Shown: positions 8,056 through 20,000 of the stretch, in pieces
Numbering within the stretch: position 1 is the stretch's first letter
How the letters are laid out: each line of letters starts with the position of its first letter
NCBI GenBank assembly: GCA_017311315.1
Contig: CM029609.1
Coordinates: 38,562,744 to 38,626,743 of the forward strand
Length of the DNA stretch: 64,000 nucleotides
DNA from: Dendrocalamus latiflorus
Taxonomy: Eukaryota > Streptophyta > Magnoliopsida > Poales > Poaceae
Direction of reading: 5' to 3'
The notes under the pieces: model-generated
The model's database searches: none
What the model was told of the DNA's origin: nothing
Seen by the model: only the letters and a program-made list of their open reading frames with translations
Translations under genes and position numbers: made by a program

Positions 8056-11000
8056 GCCCCCCGCAGTGTGAGCGTCGTTGCCGGCGACGCACAGACTGTT
8101 TCTGAACTCCTTGAAGCTCGCGGTTGGAAGACCTTTCGTCATCACGTCAGCGAATTGCTGAGTAGTAGGTACATGTATGACCTTGCACTGTCCAACAGCC
8201 ACTTTCTCCCGGACGAAGTGGACATCCAGCTCAATGTGTTTGGTGCGCTTGTGATGAACCGGATTGGAGCTCATGTAGCAGGCGGAGACATTGTCGCAAA
8301 AAACTTCCGTTGCCTTCTCCATTGGGCAGTCGAGTTCACCCAGTAAATGCAGAATCCAGGTGCATTCGGCTACGGCATTGGCGACGCCGCGGTATTCAGC
8401 TTCGGCGCTAGATCGAGAGACGGTCGGCTGTCTCTTGGAAGACCAGGAGATCAGTGCATCGCCCAGGAACACACAGAATCCCGATGTGGAGCGGCGTGTG
8501 TCCGGGCACCCTGCCCAATCAGCGTCCGAGTAAGCGACGAGCTCCAACTTGTCAGAACGCCGGAGGTGAAGACCGAGGCTGGGTGTCCCACGGACATAGC
8601 GAAGAATCCGCTTCACAAGAGACTGGTGGACCGTTGTGGGAGCATGCATATGTAGGCAAGCCTGTTGGACGGCATATTGCAAGTCTGGCCGGGTCATCGT
8701 CAGATACTGAAGGGCGCCCACAAGGCTTCTATAATCGGATGCATCAGTGTTGGACAATGGGGTGCCATTGGTGCTGGAAACCTTGCCTGCAGTGTCAATT
8801 GGTGTCTCACACGGCCGGCAGTCGAGCATGCCAGCACGTTCGAGGAGATCGAGAGCATACTGATTTTGCTGAAGGAAGAATCCGTTGTCAGTGCGCTGAA
8901 CCTGGATGCCGAGGAAGAAGTGAACTTGCCCCATGTCTTTCAGCGTGAACTCGGCATTGATGGAGCTGATGACGCGGCGTAGAGTGTCGACAGACGAGGC
9001 TGTAAGCACGATGTCGTCGACGTAAAGGAGGAGGTAGACCGATTCGCTGCCAGCGTGAAGGACGAACAGGGAGTTGTCCGAGCGAGTTGGCCGGAATCCC
9101 ATCGAGCCAAGGAACGATGCGAGCCGTGTGTACCAGGCTCGCGGCGCCTGTTTGAGGCCGTAGAGACTCTTGGAGAGTCGGCACACCGAGTCCTTGCGCG
9201 ATGGATCGATGAAACCAGCTGGCTGCCGCGCGTACACTTGCTCGTCGAGGATGCCATGGAGGAAGGCGTTGTTGACGTCGAGTTGGTGGACGGGCCAGCC
9301 GCGCTCCGCCGCGAGTGTGAGCACCGTGCGCACCGTGGCTGGCTTGACGACCGGGCAGTACGTCTCGCCGTAGTCGATGCCGGCGCGCTGCGTGAAGCCC
9401 CGAACCACCCATCTGGCCTTGTACCGATCAAAGCTGCCGTCTTCCGTGAATTTGTGGCGGAAGATCCATTTACCGCTGACGACGTGGGCGCTAGGAGGTC
9501 GAGGAACGAGCTCCCACGTGTCGTTGGCGAGCAGGGCATCAAATTCGGACTGCATGGCCGAACGCCAGTTGGGGTCCTTGAGAGCTTGATTCACCGTGCG
9601 CGGGATCGGAGAGATCGGCATTGTCATCGTAGTGGCGGCGTAGCGTGGGTTCGGTTTGAACGTTCCCACGCGCGATCTGGTGACCATCGGGTGAGGCGCA
9701 GCTGCGGCGGCGTCGTTCGTGGTTGGGGCAGAAGCCATGACGGGCGACATGGGTGTACTCGATGACGGCGACGCAGGTGTAGGCGAGGTAGACTTGCCCG
9801 GTGCCGTGGTGCGAGCCAACGATGGAGGCGGTGAGGCAGGTCCTGGCGCACGGCGGGCGCGGGATGCTGACTAATCTTGCGGATCACGAGGCGAACGTGG
9901 ATGTTGTGCCGGGCACGGTTGTAGAAGAATCGGATCAGTAGAGACCAAGTCTGGTCTCCACGGATCATAGGCGCACGTCGGTGGCGCTGATGTCGCTGGT
10001 CCGGAACGGAAGGGGAAGACCGTTTCGTCGAAGTAGACGTGCCGCGAGGTGAGCACTTTCCGCGTCGACAGGTTGTAGCAGCGATAGCCTCGGTGATCCT
10101 GCGAGTATCCAATGAAAACACAAACTACAGATCGTGGAGACAATTTATTAGGGCTAGTAGAAGCTGTGTTCGGGTAGCACAGGCAGCCGAAGACCCGCAA
10201 GGACGTGTAGTCGGGATCACAGTTGAATAGGAGGGAGTAGGGGGTAGAGAGAGATCTCGGCTTGCATGGTTTGCGATTCAGCAGAAAAGTGGAGGTGTGT
10301 AGTGCTTCGACCCAGAACACAGGCGGGAGCGCGGCATGAAGAAGGAGGGCGCGAACACCATCGTTCAGTGTGCGGAGGATGCGTTCGGCCTTTCCATTTT
10401 GTTGGGACGTATAAGGGCAAGAGAGGCGAAGGAGGATGCCATTGTCAGAGTAGAATTTGCGAAGGACAGTGTTGTCGAACTCGTGTCCGTTGTCAGTCTG
10501 GAACGCCCGAATGGGACGAGTGAACTGTGTGCGGACGTGGGCATGGAACGACATGATTGTATGGGCGACGTCGGACTTATGACGAAGGGGGTATGTCCAC
10601 ACAAAATGCGTGAAGTCATCGAGGAGCACAAGGTAGTATTGAAACCCAGTAAAACTTAAGACAGGTGATGTCCAGACGTCGCAATGCACTAAATCAAAGG
10701 GAGCTGTAGTTTTGTGCTGAGATGAACTAAAAGGAAGCCGCACATGTTTGCCAATTCTGCAGGCATGACAGGTGTGTGACAGCTCCTTATTACAGGAAAA
10801 TTGAAAAGATTGTAAAAGGCGACGAAAAGACTCGGTTCCGAGATGGCCGAGGCGTTGATGCCAGAGATCAGTAGACACGGCGGCGAGACAGTTTGTGGTG
10901 GAGGTGGCCGGCGTCTGGAGGGGATAGAGATCGCCGGTGTTGCCACTGCGGAGAATCACCACCTTGGTGTGTCGATCCTTGACAGAGAAACCAAGATTGT

Positions 11001-12417
11001 CAAATTCAATGGTGATCGGATTGTCACGAGTGAGAGCACGAACTGATATTAAATTCTTGATTAAAGACGGAGAAACAAGCACATTATCAAGAACAAGAGG
11101 TTGACAGGAGGTCGTTATGGATGAAGAGCCAGTATGAGTAATGGGAAGGGAGGTACCATTACCAACAATGATGCGTGTAGAAGATGAATTGGGTGTGAGG
11201 GAGGAGAGGTTACCAGATCCCTACGCCATGTGGGAGGAGGCACCCGTGTCGAGGAACCAGTCGCTGGTGGAGTTGGGTTGCTGCAGCGAGAGGTTGTTGA
11301 GCGTGGCGAGGAGTTGAGGGTCCATCTGTAAGGATGCGCCGGCGACGTGGGCCTGAGGTGCTGCAGAGGGAGGTCGGGCACCAAGGACACCGGCAATAGG
11401 CAGGGAGACACGCGGCGGCCCTTGGAATGGCCACGCTTGCACCATGCCGGTCCACGGGTTCATGCTAGGCCAGAAGCCAGGAGGCGGTGCAGGGTTGAAG
11501 TAGGCGGCCTTCTTCTTCTTCTTGTTGGGGTAGGAGGATGTCGCTTGCGAACGGCCAGTGTTGGAGGAGCCGACCGGGGTCGATGGCGAGGGAGGGAGTT
11601 TACCGGTTCCGGAGCCACCGTGAGACGTGGGCGCGTCGTGCGTGGTCCGTGCGACGAGGGCCGCCGCAGCCTGGAGTTGGTCGCTCGACGATGCACCAGT
11701 TGAGTTGGCTTGTGCGATAAGGGCCGCAGTCGCCTGGAGTTTCTCCGATTCGTTGATGCGGTGTTCCTCGAGCTGCAGCATGGAGCGCGTCTTGAGGAAT
11801 GACGGAAGGCACCGGCGCAGCGTGATGTGGGGGATGGCGTGGTGCAGACGGGGGTTGAGGCCGCGGACGATGTTGTAGATCAGGTATTTGTCGATGACCG
11901 GAGAACCGAGGCCGCCAAGTCGATCAGCCATCGCCTTCATGCGGGAGCAATAGTCGAGCACCGGGAGATCGCCTTGATAGAAGTTGCGGAATTCGGCGCT
12001 GAGGTAGACCGCACGCGTAGCCTTGTTGTCGCGGAATAGGGAGCGCACGCCGGTCCAGAGGGAGTAGGCGGTGTCGGCGTCCTCGGAGACGATGGCGAGG
12101 AGCTCGGGGGAGATGCAGTTGTAGAACCAGGAGACGATGGCGCAGTCGTTCTGCACCCAATCATTGTCGCCTTTGGCCGCGGTGCCGTCGATGTGGTCGC
12201 GGAGACCGTACTGGCCGAAGACGGCGGAGAAAGAACGAGCCCAGGCGGTGTAGTTGGCGTCGTTGAGATCGAGGATGATCGGGACGCGCGACTGGATGTT
12301 GATGCCGTGGACGACAGTCGGGGAAGCCGCCTCGGTTTGGACGCGGAGTGTGTGCGGTAGCAGCGACTCGACATCAGAGTTGTCGGAGGCAGACGACGAA
12401 GAAGAAGAGGAGCTCAT
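8050..12417 (-). pseudogene. Copia-1 gag-pol polyprotein, two amber stops
   Basis: One reading frame of 1456 codons interrupted only by TAG at 11221-11219 and TAG at about 9870. Order: gag 12417-11221 (start MSSSSSSSSAS; LTR-gag domain with FYQGDLPVLDYC; no CCHC knuckle, but a lysine run NKKKKKAAYF before the protease); protease DTGASSHMA, with the first stop directly after it; integrase (HQRLGH, CHACRIGKH, FQTDNGHEF); RT with YVDDIVL; RNase H with DADWAGCPDTRRSTSG; C-terminus FADVMTKGLP...TAGGC. The second stop lies in the linker between integrase and RT. No frameshifts were seen. With both stops read as sense this would be full length, so the copy is recently dead, or translated only by read-through. 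Confidence 0.85.
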
Positions 12418-12464
12418 GGCGGCGAGGCGGTTTCAGAGAGCAGCGGAAAGTTAGGATCGTAGAT

Positions 12465-12476
12465 CGCCTGATACCA
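12465..12476 (-). other. Primer-binding site of copia-1
   Basis: Minus strand TGGTATCAGGCG, directly inside the 5' LTR; nearly the initiator-Met tRNA complement. Confidence 0.75.
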
Positions 12477-12624
12477 TGTAAGCGGTGGAGAGAAGAATGA
12501 GGACAACTTAATTATGTTGATCACAGGCTTACGCCTTTATACATGTACATGAGTAGTCAGTCAACAAACTAACACTAGCTATACTCAAGGAGAACCACCG
12601 AACATGGTCTGCAGTTCGCTAACA
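12477..12624 (-). repeat. 5' LTR of copia-1
   Basis: 148 bp, nearly identical to 7908-8055; followed by TSD CAGAT. Confidence 0.9.
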
Positions 12625-12629
12625 CAGAT

Positions 12630-14024
12630 CACTGTGAATTTTTCCGGTGTCTGATATAATGGAGTTTGCTTTAGACATGTCGAAGGCTTGAGCGTGGGCG
12701 CGCAGCTCGTCATAGCCGAGCAAAGCAGCACAGACGATCGAGCGAGGCGGCGTCGTCATCTTGCTTCACTTCAGCATCCTCGTCTTGCTTCTCTTTCGCT
12801 CCTTGCTCCATCTCTTCTAGCTTGACATTCAAATCAGGCAACGTTCTACATTCTTTTCACTCATTTCTCCTGGTAGCATCAAAATTCACATGCAAGGGCC
12901 TGTGTAGCATACGGATTACCACTGGTACTACTCCATCAGTTCGTAGGAAAGGGTGGGAAATCTGTGATAAATGACCTTGCAAGCCAGCGAATGTGTTGGA
13001 AACAGTTGGGTAGACTAGAGGGAAGATAATTATAGCATGCAACTTTTAACAGGGTACCTTGGGAAAACACAACGTCAAACGTCAAAAATCTAAAACATCT
13101 ATTTGAGAACAAGATCAACATCTAGAAAAAGAACGAAAGGAGTAACAGTAACTAGCGCGGTAGCATCCTCACCATGCTCTTCTCCAACCATGGCCACCTC
13201 CCCGCGGCTGTCAGCTCCTTTGCCGGCCGTCGAGCTCCGGGCGCCTCCGCCCCTCTGTAGTCAGGGTCCCCGGTGAATCCTCACCCCGCCTGATGCGGAC
13301 CGCGGCCAAGGCGGAGATGGCAATCGTGGGGGTGACAACCTTCTAACTGACTCCATTTGATCAGGGACCACAAAATTCCAGTATTACAACTCAGAAATTT
13401 TCGCCGTGTTGCAGCTACGACAAATCTCTATCGCATGGTAATCTAAAATTACCGATGATCCCATCCGGGGAACCGAAGTACTACTATTCTCAGCATACGC
13501 CTGTATTTCGCTGAAATAAGCAATGAACTTCAAGATCACAGCCAGGACAGCTAAACTAAGCCGTGATACAAACGAACCATTCCAGCTTCCAGCAAAGAGA
13601 AGCACAGGATCACCACATACGCAAAAGTAGATCAAACAACATCCTGTACGAACTGAGGCTGGAGAAGAGACTGCTTTCAAAAAGGACACATTTGACGGCA
13701 GCAAAAAATGGAATTGCTCCAATTATGTTAAGAAGCGAGTTCGGTCTGTAATGTTCCGTGATACACAGTTTCTGGTAACGAATACAGTAATATCGGCATT
13801 TGAGAGTTTAGGGATGTGAAAATAAGTTTCTCAAAAAATGGAGATGATGCCGCAGGCAAGACTTGGGTATGTCTGGGCAAATTCTCACAAAAGCCTGCAT
13901 GCAAAAGTTTTAAAAAGTTAAAGAGATGGTTAACTTCTTGCATGACTGGTGAGCGAATATTCACACATCGCCATCACAAAAGAATAAAAGAAGCCATTCC
14001 ATCTAGCTACACAAATACAAGTGC
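12630..14024. other. UKL 3' flank, no gene called
   Basis: Between copia-1 and the UKL stop codon. Minus-strand 12850-12640 has two short overlapping frames (one with KQDEDAEVKQDDDAASLD, another with GYDELRAHAQAFDMSKAN) that read like coding sequence but match no family I recognise; copia-1 inserted just beyond them. About 13150-13330 is GC-rich and looks like an exon fragment (plus-strand ATGGCCACC) but is short and closed. About 13380-14020 would be UKL 3' untranslated sequence or intergenic. Confidence 0.4.
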
Positions 14025-17000
14025 TCACCTGACACGATTTTTGTCATCACAAAAGAATGGGGTCGATGACTGATAATCATCTGTTCCAAAGTATCTATCC
14101 CCGAACTCACCCATCCCAGGGATGACGCGGAAATCATCATTTAGACCAAACTCAATCTCCGAGGTCACAATCTTGACTCTTGGGAATCTCTTGCTGACTA
14201 CATGCACTCCTTGGGGAGCCTGGGACAACAGCAAACAGTGAAGAGTTAATTGGTCTTCAACCACTACGTACTAACCGTAAAGGTAACACCTAAGTCAATA
14301 TCACGATCATGTACAACAATGATGACAAATCAAGTCAGCTTTCACACTTCACTAAAGAGACACATATTTCAAGAGAGTAACCATCTCCTGCACCCTCCAG
14401 TTTTTCAGCCATCCGCAGAACAGCAGATACAATAGTTGTCAAATGCAGTATTGAAATGGTCATTAACTAGCAATTGTGACAACCAAATTACTGAAGTGAA
14501 TAGATCTATATAAGATAGTAAAATGGCACACTTAAGATTATAAAGCTAAAATTAGCAAGGTTAAAATAAGTTCCAGCAAACCATGATCTTATAATAGGGC
14601 ATAACAAAAATGTCATGTCTATTATTGAGTAGCGAAAAACCGTCTGTGTGCTTCAAAGAACACCTGTGCAATCTACATGAAAATTACAAATCGACCAATA
14701 TACTGAAATAAATGAAAAGAAAATACCCAGCAGTTCAGAAGACTTACTGATATAAGATTGAGGAATATAATATTTGCTTCCTGCACACCCTTCTTCAAGA
14801 GCAGAGAGATAGCTTGAACAGCTGAATTTCCTGATAATGATCAAAAGGGGGGATATGATAATGTGAGATGAAATGAATATCCAACAGGTGGGCAGGTCCA
14901 TACATCCTCTCAGTGACACAAAACATATTGAAGTCTTGAGAAAATTTCAGCGAGTCAATACACAAACAATGTACAATGTAAGGAGTAAGGACAAGGGATA
15001 CACCAAGAATACAATAGAAGATTAACTTAATATCATCAAATTGATTTAATGGTTTTTACACTCCAAGAAGAGATGATAAAGGGGCTCCACTATTTTGCTT
15101 CTTTTTCAAGGTTGCATACCTATTTGAGGTGATTTTACAGAAAAAAAAAACAAGATGAATGCCAACACTATTTTGTTTATGTGAGGATACGACGGTACTC
15201 ACATGAGAGAGAGAGAGAGAGAGAGACTTATAATTTTATCCACATGAAAGTACTCCAGTGCACAAATATGTAAGAATCATCAACAAACCTGTTCCCAGTA
15301 TAGGGTCCAACAACAGAACATGCCTGTTTGCAATATCTTTCGGTAAATTGTGATAGATGAGCTGCAAAGAAATTTAGAGTTTAGTAATTTGACTCAATTT
15401 AGAGCTTAGTAATTTGACTCACCTTAAGACATAATGCAAAATTAGACAGTAGATTAACCAAACCTGCTGCCCATTATCTCCCTCCCTATGAATAAGAATC
15501 TTCCCAATCTTTATACCTTTGCAGCACGCCCGCAGTGCATTCTCCATACTTTCACCACTGGAAAGCAATTGTAGCAAATCATTAACATAATTATGCATTA
15601 CTATTCAAGGATGTATGAATTATGATGTGCTTTATTCACAGATGCTTTAACAATGAATTAAATTCTATTTCGTGAGTTGTTCAAAAAAGCATGTTTACTA
15701 GTCACTAGACAACTACGATATTACATTCATAGGAATGAAGCCCACAAAGCAAAGCTAAGGAGACTGAAACCAAGCACCCAAGTAGAGCATTGGTAAACTA
15801 CCAGTGTATCATTTGTACAAGCTCTCAGGCATACATGCAACCTAATGATATCATTGACATATACAGTAGCATGGCACAAACTCTTTATGAGTGCCAAAGT
15901 TCACTCAATTAGAATTTAGAACCTCAAGAACGTACAAGATCAAAATATTTTGGAAAAAATTATACCTCCTAATCACTGAGATACCACACAATCTTTTAGA
16001 GAACTCCACCCCAGTGTAAACAGATCCTGCATGCATAAGGTGTGTAAAGGCAAACTATAAATTACTTACAGAAGAGAGTGCGAGTGCAGGTAACTTCAGT
16101 AAACAGTCTTATTGCAAAAGAATACAATTATGGAGGTAGAAAATTATTGCCCCAACATTGGCTGTTTGTAACAACCATGCCGCTGTTTTCCTATTATGCT
16201 GAACCATGGAATTTTAAGCAAGCAATCCAAAACAAATATAACAAATCATTTGTAAAAAGTCTTAAGGTCTTTTTCAGGCCAAAAGAAGACCTCAAAACTA
16301 ACCTAGTTGGTTGATATCTTGTACATTAATTAGATCATTGTTGTTCCCAGATGTTGTAAGGTGGCCAAAGGCACCAGAGTTAGATTTTGGGAGGATTTCT
16401 CGACAAAAAAAAGGAGGATTGATGGTTGTTAGATGAACCATTGGTCTTGCTGTATCCTGACCTCCAGTGCCTTGCAAACAATGAAGATACTACTGTCCAG
16501 CAGGTGCTAAGTGGCAAGTCCAACTCACCTTTAGAAGAAATTTGTCTGCTGACCAATGTATTAGCTCTCTCAGCTCAAAGAAAGACATGTAACTATCCAC
16601 CTGACCGAGGAAGAGGATTACATGAGCTGGATATAGGATAAATGTCACATGCTGAAATCACTGTTCATATGCACTGTTTATGCATGTGAACAATAATGTG
16701 GTACTGTACCAGACATGTTTGGCATGATTAGATGAATTAGGATAGAGACAAAAAAAGTTAGTTTCTTTATTAAAGGGGTTTACTATCTTATAGATATATT
16801 CCATTTATCAGGGATGGGTTTTCTTAGAGATAAAGATTATTTCTTGAAGGTCAAGTCGAGTTATTCCTATAAAAGGGCTAGTATGTATCTATTATCAATC
16901 AGAGAATGAAGATAAATTAATCTAGCCTCCTCCTTAAGTTCTATCATCTTAGTCTATAGTCAAATCTCTCATCCCACCAAGCCGACACCGCCTGGCCTTC

Positions 17001-20000
17001 CTCCCGACGGTGCTTACCCCGATGATCTAAGGTTCATCACAATAAAACTGGTAAGTTCATTGTAAAATCTTTCTGCAAGAAGCTGATACAGGGATCTTTG
17101 TATCAGGGAGATGGGGAGGATTTGGTCAAGCTTGAATCCCTGTTAAACTAAGATTCTCCTGTGGTTGATGAGCAAAGGTGTTGTTCTCACCAAGATTACC
17201 ATTGTGCGGCAAGGCTGGGAAGGAAACGATAGATGCTATATGTGTGGTCAGGCAGAGAGCATGGATCATCTATTCTTCGACTGTCTTATCACTAGATATG
17301 TCTTATTCAGCATGCGCCATGGATGCCAGTCATTGGTTTAGCTGCGATTTGTTGGCTCATCTGGAATGTTAGGAGTGGCATCTGCTTTGACAAAAAAGAA
17401 AGGTGATCTTGATGAAGTGGTTGATAAATGTAGCTGTTTCTGATGTATTGGGCTGGATTACAGAAGCTAGATTTGAAGGAGCAAATACAACAAGGCACAA
17501 GATTAATTCAAGAGACAGCCCAGAAGGTGGCCAGCTCAACTTCTTCAGCCATGGTCATATTGGATTGACATCCTAGTGTTCTTGTAGAGCTGAAGCTGTT
17601 TTATGTTGGTGTTAGATTTTTTTTTGTAATGAACTTAGCAGCGGACGTTGTGTGTGTTGCTTTCCTTCCCCTCTTAAACACTGGCTGCAAGTGTTATATT
17701 GCTGGATATGATGTAAACTTTGGTTCTGTTTCTATGAAAATGGAAACAGGGAACTTGCCCTTGTTCGGTCAAAAAATGGAGAAGCAAATGATGAATGGTT
17801 TTAAAACATCCAACTGACCAACTGTAGACTAAGAATTTCAACTTTATGAATCCGAAAAGCAGATGCATGCGTACAATGCAAATGCATAATGAATACACAC
17901 TTCAAGCAGAATGAGGCACCGTAATAAAGTGCAGACAGGAACATTATGATTTGACACACTAGATTATAAAATACTGTAAAAAAATATAACTTGAATTTGA
18001 TGGGAAAATATTAGGACAGGACACTCATACAATCATGTATTAGCACCTTAACGCATAGCAGCAAGTAAAATCCACAATGTATATGAAGAGGTAACTTCTA
18101 TACAATACAACAATCCAGGGGAAGGTATGCAGACAACCACTGTGCAATACTACTTACCAGTCGGAGTTATGACCTGCTTTTCCTTGAAAGGAAGATGACC
18201 AAGACCATGCTCGACAACCTATTTTCCACAGGGAATTTCAAGCCACCATGGAACCCATATAAAATGAAACTCATCAAATACATGTGCATACTGACCAATC
18301 GAATCAACCGATCAGCATAAAATATGAAATCATGTGTTGTTGTGGCAGCATCCCGTATTATTGTATGCATGCCTCGTATCTGAAAGAAAGCAGCATTTAG
18401 AATTCAACAATTATAAACCATAAAAATTATAAAAGAATTGCCGATTGATTTTACATTCAATTTACTGTGGAAACATCAAACAACAAGCAATTGAGTTTAC
18501 AGGGAAAGAAAAGCAAAATATTTATGTTTACATTAGATACCTGATAAGTAGTCTGAATGACATATAAATTGGGGTGTATTTTACAGAGATCATGTTGACC
18601 AAGCTTAGTGCGAATATGCTGGACGATTAGGTCAATTGCCACATCATTATCTCCACCTCGTGGGATGATAATATCAGCGTACTTCTTCGTTGGGAGGATG
18701 AAGTCTTCAAAAGCAGGCTTAACAAACTTTGAGTACTGTGAAAAAAGAGTTACATTTAATGCTAAAATTAAGATAAACATAAAGGACATGTGTAAATATT
18801 AAATAACAGATAGCCTTTTAAATACCATAATTTTTTTAATGGAAAACAAGAAATTCTAGATGAGCTGAATATTGCTAAACCTTATGGAAAAGAATAATGG
18901 TAATAGCTGAGGCTATATAACCTGATCTAACACAGTTTTGATATCTCTACCCTTCTCAATGGTGTCACGACGGATCCTCCTTGTTAATCGCACATCAGCA
19001 TCTGAAAAGTTAAAGAGATAAAATAACAAAAGATGATACATTCTCAAGATGGAATGGATAGGGTAAAAAGCAGTTCTCTGTGTGTTGCCCTGGTCTACTG
19101 ACAGGCTATACTAAGTTCAATGTACAGCATCAAGGCAAAGTTATGACAACAAATTAGAAGGATGTCTCTAAATTCATCATTTAGAGCAAGTACAGAGTGT
19201 AGCCTTGATGTCCATTGCTGCACTTTGTGCAACACACCCTCTGAGATATTTATGACTTCAAAAACAAATGTTTCTTATTAAATATACCAGCATGATTATT
19301 ACAAAACCTTATGTGAATAGCGTATCAAAATAAACAATAAAATGACTCAAATTTACTGTGAATTGATGCAAACAAACTTCTAAATGAAGATCTTGCCAGG
19401 CAAACCAATACCTGTATCAACAAAGATCTTCATGTTCATCAAATCCCGAACACGCGAATCATGGAAAACTAGAATTCCCTCCAAAATAATTACATCTGAA
19501 GGATTAACCTGGCATCGGTCATAAAATTAGGGTTGCTCTGAAACATATAGTAACACAAATATGAATAGGTAAAGTGAAGAATAATTTGTAAGCACTAAAC
19601 CGGCATTCTTGGAGAGTTCGTAACACTGTAAATTCTTCAGTACAATGGGCAGTTATAGATTGGAAATTAAGGTTATACTCAAAGCCTTATGAAGCACAGG
19701 ACCAGGAAACCTTCAGTTTACCAGATGGGTTAGTTATAAATAGCACAAAATGTAAAGTAGTACCTTCCTTGCAGGTGCAACACTCTTATATGTCTTGAAG
19801 TTGTAATTAGGAATGTCAACAGCCTTGCCATGTTTCAAGTTTTCCATACAAGAGAGTAGTAACTCCGTATCAAATGCATCTGAAATTAGGACAGAAGCAG
19901 CGACAGTGGCAAAGTCAGTGCACATCTCTTGCCACTAGAATACTAAAACATTAAATTCGCATGAAAGCATGCATTCTACCTGGATGATCGAAGTTATAAT

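Larger units (their letters stand above)
7908..12624 (-). mobile_element. Short-LTR Ty1/copia element, copia-1
   Basis: Complete 4717-bp copia flanked by the exact TSD CAGAT (7903-7907 and 12625-12629). LTRs are 148 bp (7908-8055 and 12477-12624), starting TGTTAGCGAA on the minus strand. The primer-binding site TGGTATCAGGCG (minus, 12476-12465) abuts the 5' LTR and resembles the initiator-Met tRNA site. A purine tract (CTGCGGGGGGC, minus, 8066-8056) abuts the 3' LTR. By eye the LTRs differ at about two adjacent bases, so the insertion is recent. The single gag-pol frame fills 12417-8050. Confidence 0.9.

Noticed and set aside
8454..9765. Plus-strand frames up to 236 codons opposite copia-1
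   Set aside because: Antisense shadows of the GC-rich polyprotein; no domain and no start context.
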